From: Ignelater luminosus
Taxonomy: Eukaryota; Arthropoda; Insecta; Coleoptera; Elateridae
NCBI GenBank assembly: GCA_011009095.1
Contig: VTPC01090611.1
Coordinates: 30,509-94,508 of the forward strand
Direction: 5' to 3'
Length of the DNA stretch: 64,000 nucleotides
The translations under genes and the position numbers were made by a program. Positions 48,774 through 60,960 of the stretch are shown piece after piece. The stretch's first letter is position 1; the number at the start of each line of letters is the position of its first letter. The notes under the pieces were generated by a model, which did not search any database, had not been told where the DNA came from, and saw only the letters and a list, made by a program, of their open reading frames with translations.

Positions 48774-50125
48774 CAGAATGATTCTTAACTTCTTTTTTTC
48801 CCTTTTAAAGGATAGTAGACGGGCATAAAAGAAACCAATCTACATTAAATTACATGAACAAAAGTCATATAGTTTCAGATCCAAGATTGGACACATGCTT
48901 GAAGATGACCTCCCTGCCGAGAGGTTTGCTCAGCATTGTGTATTCTCTGCAACAGTTGTTCTTCGGTAGCAATCTGTTCTTGATAAACCAATGATTTCAT
49001 ATGCCCCCATAAATAAAAATCTACCATATTTAAATAAAAATAAAATAAATAGAAACCACATACTGAAACATCTTTTAGCAGCTCTGCAAGGTCATTTTGC
49101 AAAAAATTTAAATACACTCTCCCACTCATTCAGTTGGGCAAGATAAATAGACCTATTAGCATACCATATACAATTCCAGCAAGAACATTGATTGAAAATC
49201 TCTGCTGATAATTGGACCTGTGTATGATGTGAGGGTTTTCTACATCCCAGTAATGCATATTGCAGAAGGTGGATTCATCACAAACCAATACATTCATTGG
49301 AAAGTTGACATTCCTCAAATTCTGTTCCAAGAGTCATTCACAAAATTGAACACGGTGTTCATAGTCCGTTGATGCTAGAGGTTGTACGCGCTGCACATGG
49401 TACGGGTACAGTAACTCTTCATACATCGTCTGCCAAACAGTAGATTGTGAGGTATTGACTTCCTAGCAATTTGGCACATGCTTAAAGTGGGATCTTCTTC
49501 AATTAAATTCATAATTTCATCATCAATAGCTTTCCTGTTTGCTCGAGGGCCTCCTTCACGTTCTTGTCATGACTGCAGTTCGTCCGAAATACGTTGGAGG
49601 TTGTAGGATGCCTTCTATTGAGAAAACTCTCTGCATACGATCGTGCAGCTCTTGCAGCATTTTGTAGTGCTTCACCGTAAATTATTATCATATCTACAAA
49701 TTCTTCATTTCTATACATTCTTCAATTCAGCACAAAATGGAAAACTATGGAAGATGGTTTAAGCAATTACCAACCTTTGGCACTATGTAAGGGGTACAAG
49801 ATGATGAAATTAAACAAGTAAGTATTCTTTTTTCATAAGTAAGTAAAACATTTAAAATGACAGAACGTCACTCAGACAAGTTTTGCTCGAATGTCAAAAG
49901 CGATTACAAAGTTAGCTACTTTGGAGCCAGAAATGGTCAAAACCAAAGTAGCTAGATGAATATGTTAGCAAAAACTTTCAGATATCAAATGGTGGATCCA
50001 ATTATTTAAAGCTTTATATCTTCGAAACTACGCATATTTTGTTAATGCAATTTAACATAGATCAGTTTCTTTCATGCCCCCCTCTTACCCTTTAAGAGGA
50101 AAAAAACAAGTTGAGAATCACCCTG
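48774..50125 (-). mobile_element. Tc1/mariner-like element with long imperfect TIRs
   Basis: Outer ends are CAGAATGATTCTTAACTT (from 48774) and CAGGGTGATTCTCAACTT (minus strand, ending at 50125), each bordered by TA (48772-48773 and 50126-50127). Similarity between the two ends runs for about 100 bp (GGGCATAAAAGAAACC against GGGCATGAAAGAAACT, TTAAATTACAT against TTAAATTGCAT). The size is 1,352 bp. The interior encodes a broken transposase on the minus strand of the same broad family as the 35-kb element. The ends are clearer than the coding region. Confidence 0.85.
48875..49718 (-). pseudogene. Broken transposase (DUF4817-like HTH plus DDE_3-like)
   Basis: From 49718 the minus strand reads MYRNEEFVDMIIIYGEALQN then AARAARSYAESF, a close fit to the insect DUF4817-type helix-turn-helix. 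After frameshifts comes FPMNVLVCDESTF with HYWDVENPH (49.25-49.33 kb, carrying the first DE motif of the catalytic core), then FSINVLAGIVYGMLIGLF, then YLNFLQNDLAELLKDV, and finally MVDFYLWGHMKSLVYQ with a C-terminal tail ending at 48875. The region holding the second catalytic block (HDG-type to SPDL) is missing or scrambled between 49.09 and 49.04 kb. At least three frame breaks; not functional. Confidence 0.85.
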
Positions 50126-50127
50126 TA

Positions 50128-52124
50128 TAGTGCACTCCATATCCAAACAGCATTTTGTTTAAAAAAAATTGTAATCCTCTCATACATAAATGAAAAGTTA
50201 TGAATCTAAGAATATTAGATATAAAATAACAAACTATCAAAGATCTATAAAACTATTAAATAGATAGCAAGGACGTTTTAAATATTATTTTTTCACTTAG
50301 TTATCAATGTTTTACTAGTTTCCAAGATTTAAATTTTTCCATGACTAATATTAAATATATTGTTGCTTACAAAGTTACTATGTAATCACCTAATTACATG
50401 GATAAATATAGTATGCAGATATAACATGGTAAAATAAACAAATAATTCACTTTTGAAGCAACATAATAAAGTATGGTTGGGCAAGTCCAAAAATGTAAGT
50501 TAACAACTGTAAAATTTTAATTGCTAATTAATTATTTTGTTTTTTATTTTCTGAAATGTAAATTTTATTTCAAATAAAACTTTTTAACAACAATATAACA
50601 TACATTTAGACATTCAATATTCTTTAATTATTTTGCTTCTACTACTACTATTAATAATTTATTTCACGATAATACTTTAAATTAGTATTAGTAATAAAGA
50701 AGCTTTTTTTTACTGACTATAGCAGAATATGTTGAAGACTAAACCAATAACATCAAATTTAAGTTGAAGACCATCAATATAAATAATCAGTGACGGTTCC
50801 TACTGAAAGGCCAATTTGATTGTGAAATTTTTAAAAAAAATCGAAGAAGCTCAATCATTTAAACAATCGATCGTTTACAATTTTATGAATGAAATACTTT
50901 GAAACAATGTGAAGAAATCATGTAACTCACATTACAAACTTTGAGCTCAAACGAAAATGCTTATTTGACTTCACCTAGTGGAATCCCTCGAGAAATAAAC
51001 TATTTTGATTAGATATTACTGATTTTTGTCAAGAAATCAAATTTCAGAATTTTGACATTGTCTAGAAATATTTTTGTTTCTAAATTTTGAATAAAAATTT
51101 AAAAAATAAAAGAAATGAGGCAATTTTTTATTTTCAACTTCAGAGACCAGACCTTTCATTAAGAAATTCTTACTGTTTTACTTACCCAAAATCATTCCTA
51201 CAAATTGGTAGTTCAGATTCTTTCAAAGCCACCTGCTGATATTAACGTGTTGATATGAACGTTAAAGTCTTTTAAGTTGAATATGTCCTAAAAAGTCAAT
51301 TTCAGCAACTATGTTTTACTGCTATGAATAGAAGACAGGTGTAGTGGACTATCTTTAGCTTTTAGCAAAATATTTGTACTTCATTGCTCCATTTATAAGA
51401 GAGTCTTGAAACTTGTATTTATACTTTGCAGATTGATTGTTTTTGAAGATTTTGCAACTGTATGTATTAAAGCCAATGCTGATTTTCTCACAAGATTGTT
51501 TTGCACCTAAAATCAACATAGTTTTTGGTATGCAACTCTGAAACACTTGCAATTAACTACGCTAATATTATTAAAAGAAACTTTAATGAGTCATTCATCT
51601 TCAAGACTCTACTTTGTGATCTACTTTCTTAAGATGCTCCATATAATATGGGAATTGATGCAAAATACAAGCATCTTGATCTTCTTGTTTGATCTTATTA
51701 TCACTATTATCTACTGTAACTACATTACATTTGCTGTAACTCGCTGCATATCTTACAATTAAAATACACTAGAAAACCTGAAAAAATCAAGAAACTTAAT
51801 TTTTTAATAGTTTTGGCTCTAGGTATCCTATTTTGTTGTTTATTAGTGAATACCAGTATATTCTAACTTTCACTGCGGTTTTTATTTAATTTAGCTTAGG
51901 GGAAGCGTGGCGTTTACATATTTCATTCACGTCACGTTTTCACATTTTAATTATCTATAATACAAAAGCCGTCTTGGTGAGTTTGGAATTCATTTATTTT
52001 GATCGTCATTTCACGTCGGACAATTTGAGATTATGTTTAAAACAAACACGTAAGGTCTGTTTGTTTGTTCTGCTCTATATTGAACTCAGTTCGTAAAGAT
52101 GACGTAATAAGTTTAAGGTAAGTA
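50128..52124. other. AT-rich intergenic DNA
   Basis: I see no gene or structured repeat. Frames at 51355-51552 (minus) and 51547-51762 (plus) have no family similarity. Confidence 0.4.
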
Positions 52125-52323
52125 GTAAAAATGTATCAGTTAGAGAAGGCAGTATGAGTCATCAAAATGTCGCCATAGGCATATCACAAACAAAGCAAGA
52201 CAGAAGAGTGAATTGCAAACACATGTGCAAACAGACGAACGTCACTGCAATGCGTAGCACACAATAATTTTGTGTTTCTGCTCCGATGAGTCACACTGCC
52301 TTCTCTAAGTAATACATTTTTAC
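52125..52323. mobile_element. 199-bp MITE flanked by 7-bp direct repeats
   Basis: The left arm GTAAAAATGTAT-CAGT-TAGAGAAGGCAGT (from 52125) is matched in inverse by the right arm ending at 52323. The arms are about 38 bp and differ mainly in a four-base block and two single sites. GTAAGTA lies directly outside both ends (52118-52124 and 52324-52330). No coding capacity. A 7-bp duplication is not typical of hAT (8), Tc1/mariner (TA) or piggyBac (TTAA), so the superfamily is undecided. Confidence 0.75.
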
Positions 52324-52330
52324 GTAAGTA

Positions 52331-52966
52331 CGGTAGCTAACAAACGTTTCCAGTGCCGTGAACGGAAAGTCGGATGTCAGACTGCGTGTCGCGCGAAAAT
52401 CACCGATGGTCTACCAGAGCTGGGTAGTAATTAATTACTTTATAATTTAAGTTACTAATTTAATTACTATTCCACAAAAAGTAATCAAATTAATTGAACA
52501 TTTGACAACCAAAATTTTTAGAAAAATACAAAATAACTAGTTCTAACAGGTATATCACACATGCGCATCATTCCTTTTTAATCTTGGAAAAGGGCGAGTT
52601 GTTTCGTCTATTGTTATATAGTATATCCCCCTGTCTGTGTTGTCTTGTCTGTTTCCAAAAGTCTTTCAAGAAAGTTGAAATCTGTGGTTTAAATATCTGT
52701 GCAAGTACAAGGTAAATTGATACTTTTTGTAAATTATTAAGTCAGAAGCAAAGATAATGATAAGTTTAACTATAAGTTCGGTTCGGGGTAACGTAGCCTC
52801 TTATTTTAAGCCTCGTTCTTTTCGTAGCGGTCGGTCGTCAAGGCTAACCAAAACGCGACCATTCGTATTCGATTGAAAAATAATAACGTCATATAGCGAC
52901 CTGGTTCTGCTTTGGTCTGTCAAAATCAGCAACCAACTCTGCTAGCTGGTCCCTCTGACTGGTACA
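52331..52966. other. CpG-richer non-coding stretch upstream of sina
   Basis: GC and CpG rise at about 52.79-52.93 kb (for example GTAGCGGTCGGTCGTCAAGG). It could be promoter-associated or transposon-derived. A run of AT-rich near-palindromes (GTAATTAATTAC) lies at 52429-52500. Confidence 0.35.
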
Positions 52967-52968
52967 TA

Positions 52969-53510
52969 CAGAGTGATTGCAATTGATTGTGGATAGTTTA
53001 GATTTGGCGCCAAAGTTTTTTTACGTGGTGGGTTGGCTATAGTACAGCATAGAGCCTTACGGAATCAGTAGTTTCACTTGTCGGCGGCTTTGATCTTTGT
53101 GTCCAAAATTTGTACTGCACATTGTCACCACGCGCAGCCCGCATAGAAGGTACGAAGCGTTAGTGCGGTTTTTGCAAGATTCAATACAACAATTGTACGC
53201 CACTGTTTACTGAATTTTGTTCTGTGCGCAGTCACCACGCGTCGAAAACCACGTAACAAAATTTTTATCTAAGTGAAACTACTGATTCCGTATAGGCTCT
53301 ATGCTGTGGCTATAGTGAGTCAGCGTTCAGGGTCAGCCGGGGGTAAATTGTCAAATTACATATTTTGTTGTTATTTGCTATTATTATATTATACCTTGTA
53401 AACAACACAGACTTGACAGATTGCGGAAAGTAAACAAGTAGTGCCAACATGAAAATAATTTAAACATGGCGCCAAATTCAAACCATCCTCAATCAATTGC
53501 AATCACTCTG
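52969..53510. mobile_element. TA-flanked inverted-repeat element (outer element of a nest)
   Basis: The left end CAGAGTGATTGCAATTGATTG (52969) and the inverted right end ending at 53510 share about 38 bp, through GGCGCCA, with a few differences. TA borders both ends (52967-52968 and 53511-53512), as for Tc1/mariner-type elements. Without the inner insertion the unit is about 270 bp; it has no coding capacity and is a MITE. Confidence 0.85.
53044..53307. mobile_element. Inverted-repeat element nested in the 52,969 MITE, 9-bp duplication
   Basis: The left end ACAGCATAGAGCCTTACGG and its inverse, ending at 53307 (ACAGCATAGAGCCTATACGG on the minus strand), match over about 36 bp with one small indel, ending in AGTTTCACTT. 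GGCTATAGT lies directly outside both ends (53035-53043 and 53308-53316). The 264-bp interior is GC-rich with no coding capacity. A 9-bp duplication fits Mutator-like or Merlin-type elements better than hAT; the superfamily is not resolved. Confidence 0.85.
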
Positions 53511-53512
53511 TA

Positions 53513-56165
53513 CCTATCTTTCTCGTACTATTCTTTGTCTCTCCGGCTATTTTCAGATTATCAATGTTAGGATTTGTGTTCACGGTATCGGGCATGTGCG
53601 CGTTTATGTGAACGGCTATAAAACAATTATATGGTGCGGGTGCAAAATGCTGTGCATTTGGTAACAATAGGGATCTCAGTGTGTCGCCCGTTTGAATCTT
53701 TTGTAAAAGGCGTTGGTGTCAGCGTGACGTCGAGTGCACGGACATTCTCTTAAGGACAGTTAAGAATTTCCGGTACTTAGTGTTAAGCAATGTATGCCGC
53801 CCTTTGTAGGAATCGATGCCATATGTGTAAGGGACGAAAAAATAGGCGTGCACAGTGGACAGAAATGCAAGTGGGCAGCTTTGTTTAGATGGTTAATTTT
53901 AGTTTTTCAGTAGCATTTAAGATAGTTAGTTAAAAGACACAGGACGAACAAGTCCAGTTCGCTGTAATCTTCTTTGTAATTGTTGGAAAATAAATGTAAA
54001 TAGTTTAAAAAGGGAAAGTGTTTTTATGTATCAAAAAATACAGAACAAAAGTTTTAAGAAATTCATCAATCAACATAATCTCTAAATGAAAATAAATACT
54101 AACTTGAATGTTACTGCTTCCAGTTGAGAATTGTTTAATGTATGTATACAAAATGTCTGGAAGATTCACCTGTGTTATCTCATAAATTATAGTTAATGCA
54201 AAATATGGAAATTAATAGTTCACGAGACTTTAAAAGGTTTTGTTTTGAAGATTACTTTTAGGTCTTTCCAAAACAGATACTGTAAGAAAAATTGATATTA
54301 TAATTATAGACAGATCTATTGGAAAAGCTGTTATCCATCTTACTAAACAGTTTGAAGATAATACAATGATGAAGAACCAACTAAAGTGAATGAAAAAACA
54401 TGTTAAATATTATAGACAGATTCAGTGTGAAAGATATTTTTAATCATTTATTACAGACTTACTACCAGTAGTACAAAGAATTATTATTTAAACAATACTA
54501 AATTTAAATCAAAATACAATTTGAGGTTAGGTACCACGTGCTAATCATTAAACCAACCGCTATAGCGACGGGCGTGTTTGAATGGACCCGATGAGTTCTT
54601 GAAAAGCATACGTTATCTGTAGGTACCAGACACCGACCGCTGTCAAAAGATTCTGTCATTTTTATGTCAACCACACAGGACCATGACCAGGGACTACTAG
54701 CAAAAAAACACCGCGTCATTAGTGTTGTACATACATATGTATGATGTGATAAGAAAGGATTACGAATTACCCAGAATTACAGTTCATTTAATTACTTAAA
54801 ATGTCAAACCGTGTAAGTACACAAGTTTTCATTTGAATATTGCCCTTTTTCGTTTGTCGTTCTGTTACTATCAGAACCTGATTTCGTGAATGAAGAGAAT
54901 ACATTTTTATCAATTTAATGAAGTTTGCATATCATAAAAAGTGTTACTACTGCAGTGTATTGTTGGAGGAAGGCAATAAAGATTGTAACGACTCAGATTA
55001 AACTGAGTTTGTTGATTCTTCTTCTAACCAAATTTGATATCAATTTTTGAGATAAAATCGTTAACAATTCTCTGTATTGCACAATTATATAATTTTAGCA
55101 ACAAGTCTAGCTTGTAAAGTACCAATTTTCATGGAAGTATTCAGAATAAAACATAAGCAAAAACTTGTCAGTTTGCAAAAGAATTTTGTCGAGATATATG
55201 GACCTATTAGCCAAATTTAAAAGTGTTTAATAGTAGTGATTCTTTATTAAACTAGTATTATTGTTTAATTTACTTAATTAACAGTGGATTGACTTAAATA
55301 CTCTCATAGTTTGCATTTATTTACATTTATAAATGTAACCATGTAAACAGACATTTTTTGGTACGGCTGAAACATTGTATAATTTCTTCTCAAATTTTTA
55401 TTACGTGAAGTAGTTCTAAAACATTAAAATTATTTGTACTTAAAGATAGTATTGATGCTTTTAGAATAAGCATACTAATTAATTGTACTTAGAAGTGGAT
55501 ATAGTGAAAGATGTTGTATATATAATCTATAATTATATTTTCCGAGTTATTTTAAAATTGCATAAACAGAACTTTAAGCCAACAGCATGAAATGATTCAC
55601 ACAAATAAATTCTTGTGCGTATTTTTTAATTTTCATTTTAGAGATAAAATATAAGATTCTAGTTACTCTAATAATTGCTATAGATTTTATCGGGTATAGT
55701 AAAATTTCCTTTTAGTTTTTACCCGTTTTAAGGGAACTTCAGCTGTAGATGGTACAAATGATAAAAAGATCTGAAAAAACTTTTATTAAATTATTTTTAT
55801 TGTAAAGTTTAAACCTTTTCCAACTATTAAAATAAAATAGAACAAAAGATAATTCAAAGATATAACATTCTTATTAGGGAAAGCTATTAAGATTATTAAC
55901 TATATAATTAGTTAAATTTGTTAGGAATTCAAATACAAAGAGATATTAAGAATATACTATTTAATTTGGTATTTTATGAATGATTAATTTTATAATCAGA
56001 CATTACAAATAATAGCTAATGTACCAAGTATTTAAACATCTAATAAATTAACTACGCTAATATGAAGCACATTTAAGTTATCTAATGTAAAGTGGTAGTC
56101 GTATTTGCTAATAATTATATTAGAAAGTGCTTTTTAAATATTTAAAAGAAAGTATTCGTTTGCAG
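53513..56165. other. 5' region and first intron(s) of sina
   Basis: This should contain the sina promoter, 5' UTR exon(s) and an intron ending with the acceptor TTTGCAG at 56159-56165. A GC-richer patch at 53.57-53.80 kb is a possible promoter area. The only coding feature proposed is the four-codon exon at 54801-54812. Otherwise the DNA is AT-rich and unremarkable. Confidence 0.4.
54801..54812 (+). CDS. sina: Candidate first coding mini-exon of sina (four codons)
   Basis: ATG TCA AAC CGT followed by the strong donor GTAAGT would splice in phase 0 to the acceptor at 56165, giving [12 protein letters not shown]. Drosophila Sina also begins Met-Ser-Asn, from memory, which makes this attractive. 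The alternative is that the exon at 56166 has only 5' UTR before Met 56169. It is a proposal from splice logic only. Confidence 0.35.
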
Positions 56166-56168
56166 AAA

Positions 56169-59100
56169 ATGGCCCAATTACCAATTCAAAAACGAGGTCG
56201 TGGAAATAATGGTGGTGGTGAGCCTTCAAGTTCAGGCACAGCAACGGCTTCAACAAACCAATTGCCTATTATACCTACCAGCACAGGCACTTTGACTGAT
56301 GAATTAGCAGCTCTTTTCGAATGCCCTGTGTGCTTCGAAATTGTCCTACCTCCAATTATGCAATGTCACGTTGGTCACCTTGTTTGCTCTAGCTGTCGTC
56401 CAAAACTTTCCTGTTGCCCTACGTGCCGTGGTACATTGGGTATGTATTTTTGCAATTCATTTAAAATGTATTTACTTGTATAATAGGATTTAATATTCAT
56501 TTAAAAAATGACATGTTGATATTATTCTGCAATATTGAATATTGATATTTCTAAAAACTCAAAATCCAGCTACAAAAAAATCCCAAATTAAAAAAAACAA
56601 TTAATGTTTAGAATAAAGCATTCCAATAGTTCTTTAAAGATTACATAACTTATATTTTTGTATATTTGTATAAACGTGCATCAAATATTCATCTAGTAAC
56701 TAGAAGAAAATATTGTTTTTCACATGCTATAATTACTTATTACACAACTTTAATTTTTATGTGTACAGTCTATATTAGTATGCAGTATAATCAGTAATTG
56801 TTGCTTTCTACAATGATAATAATTATTATAATACTAATCTTGAGTAATTCATCTCTGCTTACGTGAGAGTGAAGACGTTAAACTTGCAGCACTCGGAAAT
56901 ACTACCTCTTAAGTATTTTAATAGAAACAACTAAAGCATCAGCTACTTTTACATGGTTAGATTAAGATAAAAAGTATTAAATAAGATTTCGATCTCGTTT
57001 TTATTTCTTACATCTAAAACTTATACCAGGGTTCACAAAATATGGAATCATAAATTTAATGATATTTTATTTCTAAAACAGGAACACATACATATACTAG
57101 ACAGCTTTATTTCCGAAGAGCAATCCTTTTCGACAGCTAAAATAGGTGAGTTTTGGACTTGAAATTATGAGAAATCTTTTTTCTTTCTTTCTTTTTAATT
57201 CAAAACCTAAGGGTTTGACATGGCAACAGTCAGATTTTTATTAATTGTGCCAAACTCCTTAACACCAAAGGATGCAAAGCATGCATTCTTGGGTGGAGGA
57301 TGCTGTTGATTTCTCTTCACGAAAGCAGACCTGGATATGTCGATGTTGAAGGCTCTTCTTTGCCAAGTATGGGAATTTAAGAAAGATGAAGATAAGAGGT
57401 AATTTATTTATGGAAATTTCTGTTCTGGCATTAAGTGAAACCATGGAAAAACTTTAGAGAACAGTTGGTGTTGTAACACTCGACTACACTGGTTGACTGG
57501 AAGTTAGGGAATCAAATTTCTTAATATTGTGGAATTTAGTACATATTGAACAGTTGATTTTATTATATTTACTTTAATCGTCTCAGATTTTTAACAGTCA
57601 AATAAAGCACCAACTATCCACAATACTTTTTATGCACTACAGATGTAATACAATAATACACATACAGCGACTCGTATATCTTGAAATAAAGTGATTGAAA
57701 AGGTAAGGTTTTTTTACAGACGGAATAGAATAGAATAAATGATTCATTTTCATAGGATGCATTGTTCTCAAGTAAAATTTAAATCTTCCAAGGTCAGCAT
57801 TTAATATTTTTTGTTTTATAAAAACATTTGAGATATGAAATATGATATTCAGATAAATTTGCTGTGTAGCTGCTACTATAGAGACTCAACACTATGTATC
57901 TTCCAACACATGTTCATAATATTTTTTTTTCATTCTTTTGAACCTTAAATCTGCTCTTACAGTTTGACCTGTATGTTAGAACCAGTGTTGGGCAAATTTT
58001 AGTCACGATTAACTTGCAGGAAATTTAATAATAATTGCAGTTAGAAATTTAGTTGTTATTACAAAGACGAACAAGTAAATAATCATGATGATTAACAACT
58101 AAATTTTTAATTAATTGTGATTAAGATTTGCCCAACACTGGTTAAAATACAATTACCAATGCTAGTAAATGGTAAGCATATAACTACAATAGTGCTAATG
58201 GTGAGTGCAAGCTTTAAAGAAGTTCAGAAGCCAAGTAACTAAAAAATGAAGAATAAAAGAATTAGAATCAAATTTCCGAATGAAAAAATAATTTAATCTA
58301 CTACATAAATAGTTGCAAGTTATATTTAATTATCCAAATTGGCACAAGAGGACAAGGGTGCAGTTGTCCAACAAATGAATAATAATAATCATCATGAACT
58401 GTAGTAGTATGGGCTTGTGTTGTGTTTAAACTTGCAAAACAAACTTTGGTTTGGAAATTGGAGAAAATGGAGAATGTAGTGTAGTTTTCTCAGTCTTTTC
58501 TTTCGAACTCCATACATAAGGTTTAAATATTGGCAAAAATTATCAACTAACAGGTGGCACTAGATTTTGTCAGAATGTATTAAAATAGTAGAAAAGAGGA
58601 TGAACAGCAGCTGCAACCAATGTTACTTTACACCATTTGACTGTTTTTAATGATGTGGCAACATCAATGTATTTGTAGAGAAACTAATCTGAAATATTCG
58701 TTTGATTTGAAAAGCATGGTATAATGGTAGTTCTTTGTGTTAGAGAGAAAAATCTCATCAAAAGCACCCACTGCCGTTAGCTTGACAACCTCAGTGGAGG
58801 AAATCTGCAAATACTGCAACAGTGAACAGAACAATATTCTAGGTTTCCATATTTGTGATCTTTGCTATTGAAAAATCCATTATCATAATAGTGACATCTT
58901 ATGTAATCTGATGTACCTAAAACAGGGTGAGTCAGACAGATTTCACACCTTTTCCTTCATTGCTTTCTTTTTAATGAATAAAAAAAATTCAATAACATAA
59001 TTTAAACTCCCTGAACTTCTGTGGAAGACATCCCTATGAAATCATTTTTGTACCTTAATTAAGTTTATCCGGACTGACCACAATTTTCAATTTTCTTCAC

Positions 59101-60960
59101 AAAATATTTGCAGGTGTTAACATGTTTTACAGATTTTTCCATAATTCTTCTTTCCTTTTATCAAACAGAAAATTTTGAAAACATAATAAATTTGTATGTA
59201 TACCATATATTGTCGATTTGACTATGCTTTTCAGTTATCATTCAGTTTGTTTGAGATGATACTGGCATTCGGAGGAAATTTCGATATTCTTTTGGAGCCT
59301 TTTCCAGCAAAACAGGGTCGTAGGTAAAATTCGTATTTTTTCAAATAGGTGCAATCTTCTTAACTTAAGGAACAATAAAACAATTACAAGCTAACTCTGA
59401 CATGCCAGGTAAACACAAAGTCCCATATTCGGATTTCTCAGCTTTTCAAGATAAATTAAGGAAATAAATTTGTTTTTTAAAACTTTTTGAACATGAAATA
59501 GTTAGACAAACCAAATAGATAGCTGTCAAAACACATTTCCTATGAAAACAAGTCTCTAACAAAAGCAAATGCTGTTTAACAAAACATAAAAGTGTTAAGC
59601 ACTTTATTTTCTCATAAAAAGGTTGAGCCTATTTGAAAAAGATCATACTAGAAGTCCTCCCAGCTTTATTTTTGCAGGTCTGAACCATGTCCAAAATCAC
59701 CCCGAAAAATATAAATGTGTATATGCAATTCTGAAAGTAGTGTCAAGAAGTTTTAAAATGCACAGCTATTCTTAATACTCGTACACAACTAATGGTCTTA
59801 ACAGCACAAAAACTGAACAAACTACGAGTTTGCATTTTTTACAAAAATTTTATTTATGCTTTTTAAATTTTATTGTTTACGATACATCATTAAATCCCTC
59901 CTATAAACCAAATGTTTCTTGTAGCATAAGGTATCAGTGTCCAAACTTGTCTCAATTGTGTGAACTCACCCCCTTTTATGGTAATTAATGTAAGAAAAGC
60001 ACTGCTGTAATTTAAAATACTACATAAAGTAATATAGATTGTCGTTTGTTTTTAATAACTTAAAAGGTATTTAATATTTCTGCATCAGAGTGTATTAATC
60101 AATTGATAATATTTTTACTAGACTATCCAATAATGTAAGAATTACAATAAATTGTGAAATACAGCAATATTTTCTTCTACTATTAGTAACTTTTTTATTT
60201 CATTAATATTAATTAACAAAATATACAGAGTAACCATCACATTACCTTTTTCCACCTCAATACCAATCTAAAATCTTGCAAATATGGTATTATCTGAACA
60301 AAGTATCTTATATTAATTTAAAAACTAACAAAACACAGTGGTATTAGAGAATTAGTTAACTTGATGCTGCTTGATATAATAATTATGTTCGTAACCTAAA
60401 CACTTTAATTTCTAGTTTTTCATTCCTTTTTTTTTACAGGAAACATTCGTAATTTAGCTATGGAGAAGGTAGCAAATAATTTGATGTTCCCTTGCAAACA
60501 TAAGCAGACTGGTTGTCGTGTATCTCTTGGTTTGAATGAAAAGGCTGAACATGAAGAAGTGTGTGAATTTCGCCCATACAGTTGCCCTTGTCCTGGAGCT
60601 TCATGTTCTTGGCAGGTAAGTCTTGATATAAATAGTAGATTTCATATTGTACACTAGCCCATAACTATTTATTTTATCACATATAATTTTTTGCAACACC
60701 CAGGGTCAGTTAGAAAAAGTGATGGTGCATCTGCAGCATGCGCATAAGAATATAACAACCTTAAATGGAGAAGACATTGTGTTCCTTGCCACTGATATCA
60801 ATTTACCTGGAGCAGTAGACTGGGTTATGATGCAAAGTTGCTTTGGACATCATTTCATGCTAGTCCTTGAAAAACAAGAAAAGTGTGATGGTCATACTCA
60901 GTTCTTTGCTATTGTACAGTTAATTGGGTCTCGTAAACAAGCTGAACATTTTGCTTATCG
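56169..60960 (+). CDS. sina: Seven in absentia (SIAH) E3 ubiquitin ligase, 3' end outside window
   Basis: Exons: 56169-56439, 60440-60615 and 60704-60960. GT/AG borders keep frame (phases 1, 0, 2). About 235 residues are encoded. Start: Met 56169 ([12 protein letters not shown]) lies four bases after an acceptor; a longer start via 54801 is possible. The N-terminus is Gly/Ser/Thr-rich and variable. The C3HC4 RING spans 52-86 (CPVC to CCPTC), with the conserved [13 protein letters not shown] after it. The SIAH zinc fingers follow ([17 protein letters not shown], about 132-148), then the substrate-binding domain with [20 protein letters not shown]. The last 55-60 residues, which should start at an exon after 60960, were not found before 64000. 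SIAH proteins pair with UbcH5-type E2s as dimers and degrade partners; fly Sina with Phyllopod targets Tramtrack in R7 photoreceptor fate. A family Tyr in EKQEKYDGH is Cys here. Confidence 0.95.
57983..58140. mobile_element. hAT-like MITE in the sina intron
   Basis: The ends CAGTGTTGGGCAAAT are inverted copies of each other (left from 57983, right ending 58140) and similarity extends to about 30 bp (TTAGTCACGATTAA against TTAATCACAATTAA). The outside 8 bp, GTTAGAAC and GTTAAAAT, agree at six of eight positions, fitting an old 8-bp hAT duplication. The 158-bp unit encodes nothing. Confidence 0.75.
58544..58627 (+). repeat. Dispersed repeat, copy 2
   Basis: Collinear with 27551-27634 (GAACA-CAGCTGCAACCA and flanks), same orientation, 31 kb away. 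Diverged by scattered substitutions and one or two small indels. Confidence 0.6.

Larger units (their letters stand above)
56440..60439 (+). other. sina intron, 4.0 kb
   Basis: Donor GTATGT follows 56439 and the acceptor with a long T run ends TTACAG at 60439. The phase is 1: the split glycine codon joins RGTLG to NIRNLAMEK. It holds a hAT-like MITE (57983-58140), a dispersed repeat (58544-58627) and a weak inverted pair at 59336/59621 (TTTTTCAAATAGG); no other coding sequence seen. Confidence 0.85.

Noticed and set aside
58921..59960. Full Tc1-like element in the sina intron
   Set aside because: ACAGGGTGAGTC at one side and GGGGTGAGTTC inverted at the other match too weakly, and no transposase pieces lie between.
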